A DNA stretch of 64,000 nucleotides. Source: Berberis thunbergii. Its lineage: Eukaryota > Streptophyta > Magnoliopsida > Ranunculales > Berberidaceae. The translations under genes and the position numbers were made by a program. Positions 1 through 12,137 of this stretch are shown one piece after another (position 1 is the first letter of the stretch; each line of letters opens with the position of its first letter). A model generated the notes under the pieces. It was given only the letters and a program-made list of their open reading frames with translations, had not been told where the DNA came from and searched no databases. The stretch covers positions 372,001 to 436,000 of the forward strand of contig QNQO01000644.1 in NCBI GenBank assembly GCA_003290165.1, in the 5' to 3' direction.

Positions 1-969
1 ATGACTTGCGTAACACATATCAATAAGCTATTGGTTATCATCCATCCATTCGTTCACGTCACTTTTAAAAAAACGGCACACCTCTGCATCATCTTATATT
101 GGTATACTGTAAGATCTGTATATATATGTATTGTATTTATGAGGCTCACTATATATATCGTGTATTTATTGAAAGACATGGATAACTATGGTGTTTATCT
201 CATAGAGGGATGCAAGTAGATGGTCTCAAGTACGAGATTGCAAATGAAAGTGTCCCATTTTCTTGTTTGTAGTTTCTTCAATCTTTATAAGATGGTTGGG
301 TGTTTCCCAGGTCCATAACACAACTCAGAGCTGGAGAAACATCTTAGTCTCAGTCAGGAGACGCTTTTGGAAAATAATACCCAAACCCAATGATATTTGT
401 TGGGGGGTTATGGAAAAAAAGAACTTGAGCATACTCAATAACAATATTTAGAAGTGAATGGAACTGTCGCCCATTTGCTTATCCATTATGATTTGGTTGA
501 AGAGATATGACAGTCTTTCTTCAATCTTTTTGGAGTGGTTTGGGTGTAAAATCATCTCTCAGAGCTCTGGTCCATATCAGGACTCAGAGCTGGAGAAGAC
601 ATGGATCTTAGTCCACATTTTATTTCTATATATGACAGTATATGGTCTTGGTGCTTTGGTTTGAGATGCTTCATGTTATGGATTTAGTTCCACGTCCAAT
701 AGGAATTGGTGGGTCTCTTATAAAGGTTTGAGTTCTCCACCTAAAAGAAGATTAGTCTTTTGGCAACATACTCTAACTGAGCAATGCAAATCATTGTGAT
801 TATTAGAATTGTTTAAATGAGTTGGTTGCAGGCATGCTCTGTGGACATTGCTTCGTGTATTAACAGTTCCTGCTTTCTGTTCCATAATCTATGAATGCAT
901 GCATTGAGTTTACTTCTGAACTAATCATATACCAACTTTCTCATGTCCCTCTTTTTTCTCCTGCTGCAG
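1..969. other. No recognisable gene; AT-rich DNA upstream of an exon
   Basis: I see only short chance reading frames here, none with family resemblance. The stretch probably holds intron sequence or diverged upstream parts of the gene whose last exons start at 970. A pyrimidine-rich tract just before 969 acts as the acceptor of that exon. Confidence 0.4.
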
Positions 970-2859
970 GTAGCTTTGCTGAAATTTACAGGCTATAAAA
1001 TAATAAATAACATTTCAGATACTGGGAAGGCATTCCTTATCATTCTTCTTACAGACATTTTTTTGGGGTAAGCTTTCTTTATTTTGTCTTAACTACTAAG
1101 ATACATTTGTATGAGCTGACAACCTAAATGTGCATTGGAAGGTGAAGTCAACTTAATCATAAACATGTCTATTGGGATCTTGACTTCTAGTTTCTCTCAT
1201 ATGATTCATATGCTTTTGTTTTCAAGTTGAAGAGAGAAGGGGGTCTTCATCTCTTAAAGGTTATTATGGTGTAAAACCATTTCCCTCATGGCTTTTTATT
1301 GGTTTTTCTTTGAAACCATAGATTCTTACCTCCACAAACACACATGCGTGCACTTTTTTCAAAAATATTTTTTCCATAATTTTCAGCATGATAACAATCA
1401 TGTGTTGACTTTGCCTCTTGCAAGCTTGATTTGATGGAATCTAGTGTTAGAGATAATATATTTCTGGTACCAAAAATGAAGTCACTGAAGTTTGTTTTAC
1501 GTACCTGCAGTTATCATTCTGAATCAGGTTGGGAGACTTTGATAGAAATAATCGTTGAACATTATGGGCTTGAAGTGGATCAATCAACTATCACGGTTTT
1601 TATCTGTTTTGTTCCAGTTGTTATGGACGCATGCGTGAAGCTCTGGGTATGCTCTACTCTTTGAAATTTATACTAGTACACAACATGACAAGGACACTTC
1701 CTTTTTTAAAACCTCTGCTGTCTACACTGTCGGGCGCTCCAACACACCAACACAAGATTAAAATGGGAAGGGATACTCTATATCATCAACTTTTTTCACA
1801 TATCTTTTGAAGGTTTCAATTAATCATAATCTTGTGGCTATAGTATGGCGAGATAGTAACAAGTAGCAATTTTGAACTCCAAAAGAGTATGACCAACCAA
1901 ACGAAATTTATTATGACATCTCCTTTTTATAGTAGGACAATGGCATGTAAGTCATATCAACAGGGACTTAAATCAAAGGGCACATACTCTAACTCATAAG
2001 TGTCATATTATGACTTTTGGAATGTCTTCTCACTTGTAAATATGCTTTTATTTTCCCCAAAAAAACAGAAAAAGTAATATTGCCATGTGCGGGTATGTAT
2101 CAGGCTATGTAACAACGACAAGTACACCGGTATCGGTATCTGCCATGGATACGAGGTGTCAGTCACGTCTTAACAAACACAATATGGGATACGTTGGGGA
2201 CATGCTGTATGTTTTATTATTATTTACTCTTTCAGCAATAAATATTCATTTATTTGCCATAATATCCTTGCAACATTTGTAAATAATTAAAAATATGTGA
2301 TAAAGTTGATGATTTAAGCAACGAGTGTCCAATGGAAGTATCCGTGAGTGTCGACACATGTATCCGACATCAGACACTTTTTTTCAGGTATAAATAGATA
2401 GTCGTTGTTACATAGGTTTTAGGGGGCTTTCTAGTCAATTGTGTCCTAGTTCCACACCAAGACACATACCCTTGTATTTGTAACACACTTTTAAACTGTT
2501 GTATTTGTATACACCAACCTAAGTCTTGATAGAATTCAGCAGAGGAAATGAAATGATGCATTGACAGTTAGAGATAGATGAAAAACACCCAGGCACTTTT
2601 CTCAAAGTATTTCAATCATGGGTTGGTTTTCACGAAGAGATCAAATTCTTGTGAAACTGACTACCATTTTAGAAATGCTCGTACTGCTACCATTTTGGTT
2701 GATATGCATGACATCATGCATGGCTAAACTGAGATTATTTTCTTTGTGGTGAAGTTATTCAAATTCCTTCCGAGACTGTCTCCGAAGGTCTCAAACATTT
2801 TCCGCGAAATGACACGGGCATTGAGGTCTCACCATCCTAACGGCATCAAACAAGGTTAG
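970..2859 (+). CDS. 3' end of an unrecognised multi-exon gene (partial)
   Basis: Three exons chain in frame with good GT-AG borders: 970-1067, 1511-1646 and 2755-2859. The first follows CTGCAG and ends before GTAAGC, the second follows CCTGCAG and ends before GTATGC, and the third follows a GAAG acceptor. The joined reading gives VALLKFTGYK..., then GKAFLIILLTDIFLGYHSES, GLEVDQSTITVFICFVPVVM, and a C-terminus FLPRLSPKVSNIFREM...NGIKQG followed by TAG at 2857-2859. It has two hydrophobic stretches that could be membrane segments and a basic tail. If instead a donor is used at 2855 (GTTAGT), the protein would continue. The N-terminal part lies outside the window or is too diverged to see. I do not recognise the family. 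The phase agreement across three exons is the main support that this is a real gene. Confidence 0.5.
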
Positions 2860-4000
2860 TTTCATTGTTTAATTTCTCTTTTGTTTTCTGTATCACATAT
2901 TTTACATATCTGCCTTGGTCCAGTTAGTAATTTAGACATTGACCCAGGTCTCACTTGTTGAAGAAGCTCAATTTTATCACCAAGGTTGCTGAGGAGTCAT
3001 AAATATTTAGATGTCCTTGAGTCAAATTACAGGAATCGCTGTGATTTTCCAAGAGGTCAGAGTGTATATTTATTGTATTCGGCACTTAAAGAAAAAAATC
3101 CATCAAATAAAATGTCTCGTGTTAACAACATACAATTATACCGACTATATTTCTGCCAATTAGTCAATAGGTCTTGTATCTTAACCAAGATTCACAAAAA
3201 CAAGTATTTTTCTTGTTCTTTCTTTGTCTACAAATTTGAAATCTCTCTCGCATTTCTTTGTATTTTGGGCTGTGTAAAATGCCGTAAACCAGTAATCACT
3301 TGTACTAACAGCTTGAATTTGAGATAATTCCGTTAGCTTGCCTGTTGTTTGGCATACAGTTGATATAAACAAATATTGTTCCTTGAGTTCAAATTTGTAA
3401 TGTCCTTGAAACAACTTCAATCCTGCTGTCAGAAAATTTGTTGGGCACTACTGTAATGCTGAAACAAAAGAAAATAACATTTTCCTTCGCGATTCTTCTG
3501 CAGGTTGATGTAAACTTATATTAATTTTAGCCTGATGGCCAAATTATTTGTTCAAATTTATCTTGCCTCTCCATCGGTATTCTCTCTCATTGGTATTCTT
3601 CTTGGGGAGGAATACCTGCATTGTATTACAAGCCACGCTACATGTCATTTGTGGAACTTATGGAAGCTTATTGTCTGATGTAGTTTGCAGAAATATAATT
3701 TCCATGAAAGTTTGGCACCATTGCAGTATTTTATCTTAGACTTGCAGCACTTGAATCATTCAGGCCTCATTCTTTTTTTCTCTTAGCTGTGGTAATTCTG
3801 TATTCTTCAACTGTATTCTACAAATGGGTGAGAATAGGTTTTCTTATTGCTAGAAAGTAGTCGAAAGTACAATAGGAATGACTCAACCAAATCCCACCTA
3901 GGAAACTTGTGGCACCTTTGACCCCTTTTACTTAACTCACCACTAACTCCATGCACCATGCAAAGACCATGTTCATTAGTAAGTTGTGCACCCCTTTCCC
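2860..4000. other. Intergenic: 3' region of the upstream gene and ACOS5 promoter
   Basis: No coding sequence is supported here. The left part may include 3' untranslated sequence of the upstream gene. The right part is the promoter side of the acyl-CoA synthetase gene. A CCCACCTAG run near 3894-3902 is close to, but not identical with, the AC elements (ACCTACC type) known from phenylpropanoid promoters, so I give it little weight. Confidence 0.4.
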
Positions 4001-4008
4001 TATAAAAG
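4001..4008 (+). promoter_or_regulatory. TATA box of the ACOS5-like gene
   Basis: TATAAAAG lies 52 bases upstream of the chosen ATG at 4053. That leaves room for a start of transcription about 25-30 bases downstream and a short leader. It also argues for the ATG at 4053 over the in-frame ATG at 3951, which lies upstream of this box. Confidence 0.6.
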
Positions 4009-4052
4009 TCCTCCCCTATTCTCTACCTCCCAAGCACTTCCAAATTCAAGCC

Positions 4053-7000
4053 ATGACAGGAAACACTCTGACAAACGAAATCGTAGAAGAAAATGATGAA
4101 CACATTTTCAGAAGTCCATTCCAGGGTCTCCCAGTGCCAGAGAACATGACACTCCCACAGTTTGTTCTAGACAAGGCAGAGGATTACGCAGACAATGTAG
4201 CTCTGGTGGAGGTGCTAACTGGGAAGAAGTACACGTATGGTCAAGTGGCCAGAGACACTCAAAGGTTAGCCAAGGCGTTGAGGTCTCTGGGTCTGAGAAA
4301 GGGAGGGGTGGTAGTGGTTATACTCCCGAACGTAGCTGAATACGCTATTATCGCTCTTGGCATAATGGCAGCCGGGGGTGTCTTCTCTGGTGCAAATCCA
4401 TCTGCTCATGCATCTGAGATACAGAAGCAGGTGGAGGCAGCTGAGTCTAGACTGGTTATCACAACTGGATCTATATATGACAAGGTGATGTTACTAATCA
4501 ACATTTCTCTAAATAGGGCATCTGAAAGAGCTTTCCTTGATCATCTATAATCCTAATTCCACTGATTTTTAATACTGAGTAAAAATATTTGCTAATAGCA
4601 GATTCTAATCAAGCATCCAACTCTAATCAAACAATAGTTTCAAGTTTTTCCTTATGTTCAATATAATCCACACCACAGGTGAAAGATCTAGAGGCAACAA
4701 TAATAGTGTTGGGTGACGAACGCATTGAAAAGACCATATCATATGATGAACTGCTAATCGCGGGGGAGCGAGCTGGGGGCAAAATCATGAACGAGACGGT
4801 GAATCAGACTGATCTATGTGCCCTTCCATTCTCATCTGGCACTACAGGGACATCAAAGGGTGTGATGCTAACTCACAGGAATCTGGTGGCCAACCTATGC
4901 TCCACATTGTTCAGTGTTGGGCCTGAAGTAATAGGCCAAGTTACAACCCTCGGCCTAATGCCATTTTTCCATATATATGGGATAACAGGGATTTGTTGTG
5001 CCACCCTTAGGAACAAAGGTAAGGTGGTCGTAATGGGGAGGTTCGAACTCAGGACATTTATGAACGCGTTGATCACACATGAAGTCACATTCGCACCTAT
5101 CGTTCCCCCCATCATGTTGCAACTGGTGAAGAGCCCGGTGGTCAACGAATTTGATCTGAGTCGACTGAAACTCAGGGCCATCATGACTGCAGCTGCTCCT
5201 CTAGCACCTGAGCTCTTATCAATCTTTGAGGCCAAATTCCCTCAAGTCCAAGTCCAAGAGGTAATACTAAAACAAATGGTGGTTGTTTAATAACAACAAA
5301 AGGGCATGCAAAAACTTTCCACAAAATGTGTGTGTTTGGCTGCAGAAATTGACTATCATTGCAAAATCAATTGCATTTCAGGCTTATGGATTGACAGAAC
5401 ACAGTTGCATTACACTGACTCATGGGGATCCTAGTAAAGGCCACAGCATAGCAAAGAGAGGCTCAGTTGGTTTTATCCTCCCAAATCTCGAAATCAAGTT
5501 CATCGATCCTGATACAGGTCGATCTCTCCCATGCAACACCCCTGGCGAACTCTGTGTCCGAAGCCAATGTGTCATGCAAGGTATGTACTTGATCACAAAC
5601 AGAGTCTTTATATCCATTGAATTCCAATATTTATTAGATCATCAAGTCTCAAGACACTGGTCCAATGTAACAGTAGTCACTAATAGCAGTATTGATTCAA
5701 ATGCAATATTGGTCCCTCACCTTTAGCAACTCCCACATGTGTATCACATCTTAGGGTGTCCTTGCAACAATAAGGGATCCCCTACAATAATTTCATTTAC
5801 AATGGGATGTAATATCATCATTAATTTTCTTTGGCAAACCTCATACAGGTTACTACAAGAACCAGGAGGAGACCGATCGAACCATAGACACCAATGGTTG
5901 GCTACACACTGGTGACATTGGATATATAGACGATGATGGGGATGTCTTCATTGTTGATCGAATCAAGGAGATGATTAAGTACAAGGGCTTCCAAGTATGT
6001 CTCACTCATTCTAATCAAAGTTTCATGCACATTCAAATTTTTTATTTGTATTCTTTTAGCATTTGACATTTTCTAAGTCTAACATCCAATTCATCAACAA
6101 CCCAATGACAAACAGTAAATTTAAGCAAGGCGAGGCTAGCTAGATTACTGCAAGTGCGGTCAACTTTGCTTTTGCTTGCTTCCAAAGCCATGATAGAGAG
6201 GTCAATCAAGTTTGAAAACTTGGCTCGATCAATCTGACCAAATTATGTATTAATTTTTGGATGACTTGTGTGTACACAAGACAGAGACCAATACAGAAAA
6301 TATATATTATAGTGACATAAAATTTGATGAAGACATTGTATCTACGACTGATGACTTAATTAGATGTATGAGTTTGAGATAATTAAGTATGCAAAACCAG
6401 CTAAAGAATTTAAATCTAAATTTGTGGTCACAGGTAGCCCCAGCTGAGCTAGAGGCCATCCTGCTTTCTCATCCTTCAGTCGAAGATGCTGCTGTCGTCC
6501 CGTAAGTTTTTATTGTTACTGACTAATCAGCATCAATGGACTGAAAACCTCTAATAATCATATTATACGATTTCAAATAGGACCCATACTGTTGGCCACA
6601 ATATTTAAGATAAGTTGGCTCATAAAAACAAGAAGAATGTATAAAATGACAAGGCATAAGTACTTGTAGTGACAATGTTGCTCTAAAGTATTTTTTTTGT
6701 TATTATCTAATCTTTTAATGGGTTATCTAATTGTTATTAGTATTTCATCATTATCACAGGAAATTTATTATTATGTGAACCTCAGAGATCATATTCAATG
6801 ATGGATTTCAAATGCATATTTTTTGTGAGGTAGAGACTTTTCAAAGTTTGTGAGAGATAATCTCGAAAGCATTCAACAATATCAGAGTCTTTAGTTTAAA
6901 ACTTTATATCAAGTTACATAGTTTAAGTTAATGTCAACTAGCTCACGTGTTAAAACTTGTATCGGATGATATCACAGGTTCAAATACGGTTAAAATCCTT

Positions 7001-7349
7001 GTCTGGTTGTGTTATGTTATATGTTTAAAGCGTACAAAAGTTGTTTGACTATTTAAATTTCATAGTTTGGTAAAAAAAAAAATTGATAAAATGCAGATTA
7101 GCTGATGAAGAAGCAGGTGAAATTCCAGCTGCATGTGTGGTGATGAATGCAAAATCAAATGAAAGTGAAGAGGAAGTGATGAACTTTGTTGCTTCCAATG
7201 TGGCTGCTTACAAGAGGGTGAGGGTGGTGCATTTCGTCGACTTTATCCCTAAGTCACCTTCTGGGAAGATCATGAGAAGGTACCTTAAGGACAAGATGGA
7301 AGAAAAGATGAAGAAATCCAACAACAACTCTGCTGATGTCAAGAACTAA
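4053..7349 (+). CDS. ACOS5: Acyl-CoA synthetase ACOS5-like / 4-coumarate:CoA ligase-like 1
   Basis: Six exons (4053-4484, 4679-5260, 5382-5580, 5849-5994, 6434-6501, 7097-7349) join without frame breaks to 559 residues. This adenylate-forming enzyme of the ANL superfamily activates a carboxylic acid with ATP and CoA. The phosphate-binding signature [10 protein letters not shown] starts near residue 196, and the 4CL-type GELCVRS replaces box II near residue 391. The hinge region [16 protein letters not shown] and the C-terminal lysine in [16 protein letters not shown] are present. The run [17 protein letters not shown] and the stretch after it resemble Arabidopsis ACOS5 (542 residues, by recollection) much more than true 4CLs. 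ACOS5 makes medium- to long-chain fatty acyl-CoAs in the tapetum for sporopollenin. There is no C-terminal peroxisomal SKL; the end is DVKN. The gene appears intact. A paralogous 4CL-like enzyme cannot be excluded without a tree. Confidence 0.9.
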
Positions 7350-7366
7350 TTAATTAGGAAGATCTG

Positions 7367-7397
<31 letters not shown>

Positions 7398-9839
7398 CTT
7401 TTCTACTATGTGAAAGGTATGTAAGGCAATAATATAAGGATGCATGATTGCTCCAAAACCTTTATTGACATTGCTTTGTTTGCAAATGAATTTGATTGCT
7501 TTTAATCCATGGAACAAGGGTGTATTATTTTCATTGAAAACAAATAATTAACATATATAAAAAAAATAAAAATAAAAACCTGAAAAGCAAAGTGGAAGGA
7601 ATTGAATTCTCTTCCTTCTTTTCTCTTTCTCATGGTATATTCTCTCAGAATTTTTTTCTTTTGAAACAAACAGCTTAAGATTCTAATATGGCTTGTTGCA
7701 TATGGGAGTTTAGTCTCATTGGTTGTTTCATTAGCTTTAACTCAAAAACAATGATCGTTAGTTTAAAACACTGTAAAACCAACTAAACTGCACGCAGCCA
7801 TGTGAAACCCCATCTAATCATGGGCATTTTCTAAATAATTCCAACCAAGATCAAAAGATGTATCATCAGCCTTGTTTATATGGATGCTTTTGTTGTTCCA
7901 CAGATGTATCAGACGCGTCTAAAGCAAATTAAACTAATTAATAACTGATAGATAAGGTACATTAGAAGTTAAATAAGTATAATGATATTCTGGCAGGCAT
8001 CAAGATCAAAAGATACATGTTAATCATGCATATCTTAATTGGTTCTACATCCCCTGTGTGAGGTAATTAACCTTTGGATAGCAACGCACAATTGTTAATT
8101 AGTGGTGCGACGACACTTAATTAAACAAATCATCAACTAACCCAACTTTTTCATACATATAAACTAAACAATTGTCAACTACCATTGATCTCCTTTCATT
8201 TAAGCTATAATTTAGTGGGGTTGACACACTATATACATACATTATGTTAACACACTACTACTACAATCATGATTATTTTAGTTAATTATTAAACTAAGCA
8301 CCATTGGAATAATGCCCCAAACATCTTGGTATTATATTAGAGAATTAAAACCTCACTTGATACTTTCCTTGAACTAGATTGAGAAAAGCTATAAGCTAGG
8401 TGGAAAGATCTATTATTCTAGACCTACTTGTAACTAATACCTAGTTCCAAACTGTTTATAAAACTAAGCACAAAAAGGTTAAGCATGTGGATGGCACTTG
8501 GAATCAATAGGCTACCTCGGACACGCCAAATGCAAGTGCAAGAAATACTAATTTCCTAATCTGTTGATAATTGGAAGAAGAAGAAGAAGAAGAAGAAGAA
8601 AAATGCCTGAAATTTGTCAAACAAATGGAAAATTTTTCTGCAAAATTTTACAGACAGAAAGTTGGAAGGATGTGTAAAGAGTGTTTCCTTCTCAATAAGT
8701 GAGGTAACAAGGATGGAATGGTAGGGCCTTGTATTTCCACCTTAACCTGACAAAAACAATATGGCATTTAAACTGGACCCTCAACTCCATCCCACCCAAA
8801 GTTCAAGCAAGCAAAACTTGGTCATGAAGTAGGTAAACAATATGAAAAAGAAATCACTAGCATTGTATTCAAGTTTTGCTAACAAGTATGGCAAGTAACC
8901 CTAATTGGAAATCTCAATTATTAATGATGCATCAGAGTTTGAAGAGTGCTTCTATCATAAGATGTTTTTTTAATATGTTAACAAGTAAGTGTTCACCAAC
9001 AAGAGGACCTCAATCCATTACAAAAGCCTGTGATGTGATTAGCAGTAATATAATCCCCTTAAGCATCCTTGTTTCATAGAAGCAACACAAATTAGTGTTG
9101 TTGGGACTGTGCAGTTCCCCAGTGCGTCAACCATTGATGGTACATTGCAATGCCTGCCTACACTTATTTTCTTCGAGAGATGCTCATCTCTAAAACGACC
9201 TTTAGCTACATGATTGTGACCTTCCTGGTAGACAAAATTCATTACTCAACTCCATCCAATCAAATGAAAATCCAAGACTATGCGCAAAATTAAAAGAAGA
9301 AGAAAAATAAATAATAGTAGTCATGCAATAATAATATTGATTCCAATAAGTAAACAAAGAAATTGGAAAATTGGGACCATTACTACAGTAAAAAGCAAAG
9401 GCAAGGAAAGGGGATGGGGATGGGGTTTGGGACATCACTATCAGTATGGAACGGGGAAAGGTCCCCCCCTCCCCATCTTTTGTTGCTTTCCTTTCTTCAA
9501 TACAAACCAACAAAACCTCCGCACCTCCCCCAACTCAGTACCTTCACTAGACTGCACTGCACTCAAGGAATGTGACTCCCCAAAAAATGTTGAAATTGTA
9601 TCAAATATCTCTCTTTTTCGAGTTACCGAAATATTTTTCAAAATTTGAAATATTAATTTCTTTTTTGTTATGTCAATCTCAATTTTTCTACGTTTTAATC
9701 TTAATTTAGATTTAAAAATTTATTATATAAGCGATTTTTATGTGATATATTATTTGTAAAAACATTATAAGTCTTGTGATATTTTCATGCAGAAATTCTA
9801 AATGGCATAGGTTTCCAGCTTGGGTTGACTGTCTGGAAG
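7350..9839. other. Intergenic AT-rich DNA
   Basis: After the ACOS5 stop there is a long T tract (about 7373-7399) in the probable 3' untranslated region. The rest shows no gene. Frames at 9202-9648 on both strands overlap each other in low-complexity purine-rich DNA and have no family resemblance. Confidence 0.4.
8574..8600. repeat. (GAA)n microsatellite
   Basis: About nine uninterrupted GAA units lie in intergenic DNA. Such tracts are usually length-polymorphic. Confidence 0.9.
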
Positions 9840-9900
9840 GTGAATTTACACTTTTACCCCCCTCTTTAACAAAAATGAGGGGACAAAAGTGTAAATTCAC
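9840..9900. repeat. Short foldback element
   Basis: Two perfect 16-base arms (9840-9855, GTGAATTTACACTTTT, and 9885-9900) face each other across a 29-base loop. Partial complementarity continues into the loop (CCCCCTC against GAGGGG). Outside the arms, CAGCTTGGGTTGA and a reverse copy near AGCTGGCCTGGGTGAG suggest longer, decayed inverted termini. It may be a small MITE, but I saw no clear TSD. Confidence 0.55.
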
Positions 9901-12137
9901 TCACCCAGGCCAGCTAGAAAAGCTCATTTTCATGTAGTATATAAAATTTAAAATATATTGATAAATTCAAAAAAAAATTATGTTTTTTTCTGTACATAAC
10001 AAAATATTTCCTAAAATCAACTTATCAAAATTGCCTGAAAAAACGAAATCACAATCCTCGACTACACTGTGTTAGGATGCTAATTTTATTTTGTATTTAC
10101 TTGATATTAGAATGTCTTAGTTAAAATAATATTTTATTTTAAAAAATATTAGCTTGTTTTCAATTAGATGTTTATTATTTGATTAGAATTAGAATTGAAT
10201 TTAATTAAAAATTATTATTTTTACTTTCGGTTATAAATACATGCGTTATAAATAATAGAGTTTAGGCAAGCATTACAAATTTTTATTTTAATTTATCGAT
10301 CTATTACACTATACTACAAGAAATCTCTCTCTTGTGTGAGCTCCAATTCGTCTCTAAACTTGAAGAAGAAGACACAAAGGAATGGTAGTGGTTTGTCCAT
10401 CTGTCCCAAATCCAGAACATCTCCTTTCCATTCCCCAAACTCTACAGCTTTCTCACTCTCACTCTCCTCCCTCTGTTGCATACAAACAAAAGCTTCTTCA
10501 TTTATCTCTCTCTCTCACGCATCGTGTAAGCTTTGGAATTCCAGCTCCCCATACTAGTACTGTACTATCTACTGAACTAATTTCATTTCATAACTTTCTT
10601 TGTCCTTTCTATTGTAATTTCATCAAACAGCCATATAGGGTGGATAAATTCAGCAAAAAAAAGGGTTTTTGTGACTAAATTCAAGATTTTTAAGAACCAC
10701 ATTTACAAACTTTACCCTGAAATTATAAAACTATTCTTGACTACTCTTTTGTCCTTCACCTGAAATTTTTTTCGAAAGGAAACGACAATTTTTTTTTTGT
10801 AAATGAGGTGGATGGGTTCTGTGTTGATTGTTAACAAGACATTAGACGGAAGAAGAAACAATTGTTGATATATCATGGCTTCTTTGCTAACTTGCAGGAA
10901 CCAGCTCTGTGGGATTTGATTTGGTTGAACGAGGCCAAAACCCCATTTTGTCTGTCTGATACGTGTTTCAAGAATTGTCTCACAGAGTGTTTTTGGCGTG
11001 AAATTCCAAGTTTTTTGACCCTTCAAGGTGAGCTGGTGATAGTAAAAAAGCTGAGATTTTTACGATGAGCTCAGAAATAATTGGATTGGAAGTGTAGTGC
11101 GGTGGTGTAGTAATAATACTGCAACCCCACACCACAAGACAAAGGGATTCTATTGTGTGTTGCAGTTGCAGGAGCAAAAGCAGATGTTGTTGTTGTTGAG
11201 CTGGGAAAAAGAAACAAGGGCTGGTAGTTGAATTCATATTGAGTGGAAAAGGAGAGAGAAGTCCGTGGTCATAAATAGGGAGGGGCGGGATGTCACTCAC
11301 TGATTGATTGGCATTGAGGAAAGGGGTATGGGTTCTCAGTAAAAAGTCAATTTGATCTGTTTGATTGCTTTAAATTGTTCATGCCTGGTAGAGTAACTGA
11401 AAAAGGAGGACTTGTGTAAGACATTAAAGAAGATTGCACAGATCTTTTAGATTTTTGTGATTTTAGTACTTCTTTCTTTTGTCTAGCCAAATTTGGGAAG
11501 GGTGGAATAGCTAAATTTGTTATTTTGATTGGATCTCCACTACCTTCTCCATTGAAATTAGGGAACTGCAAATTTAGGACTGATATTGACATTTTGCTTT
11601 CTGGGGAAGGGAGGAAGATTCAGGTCACCCCTTCAAAGGTACCATTTCCAAAGGGATGAAAGTGATATTTCTTCTTAGGGACCCCTCTTCATGTTTACAC
11701 CCCACCACTCATTTACTGGCCTTGAAGTTGTAGTTAACAACATCCATTGGTGATTAGTGATATTAGTATAGATTTTGGGAACAAGGCATCTGGTTGGTTG
11801 GTTTTTCCTCCTCTAGGGTAATACCCACACCATAAGTTGCTGCCAAAAAAAAGAGCCGCCTTGAACTTCATGATTTTGGAGGTAAACTTCTCAACCCTGT
11901 GTTCTTTGTCACTTAAAAGTAGTTTATAGTATAGAGGGTTCATCCAATTTTGGTTTATCACTTTCTTGTGTTGTTCAATTTGTAGTTTCCAATGTTTTTG
12001 TGTATGCATCTCTACTCTAGTTCACTGAAATGTATATTTACAAGGCATTTGAGTTCATGCTTAGAGTGTTTTTGTCAAGCAGGTGATTTTTCTTCGTTTC
12101 ATAAGGATGATTTAGATGCGAAAACAATTTATATATA
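9901..12137. other. Upstream region and probable 5' leader of the SPL gene
   Basis: No separate gene is visible. A CT-rich stretch at 10326-10530 resembles a transcribed plant leader. A possible untranslated exon runs from about 10898 (after TTGCAG) to about 11025 (before GTGAGC). A good acceptor (GTCAAGCAG) ends at 12083, 54 bases before the ATG. A 5' UTR intron of about 1 kb is therefore likely, but it is inferred from splice signals only. Confidence 0.35.

Noticed and set aside
4873..5235. 120-residue minus-strand frame opposite ACOS5 exon 2
   Set aside because: It is antisense to a well-supported exon and has no family resemblance.
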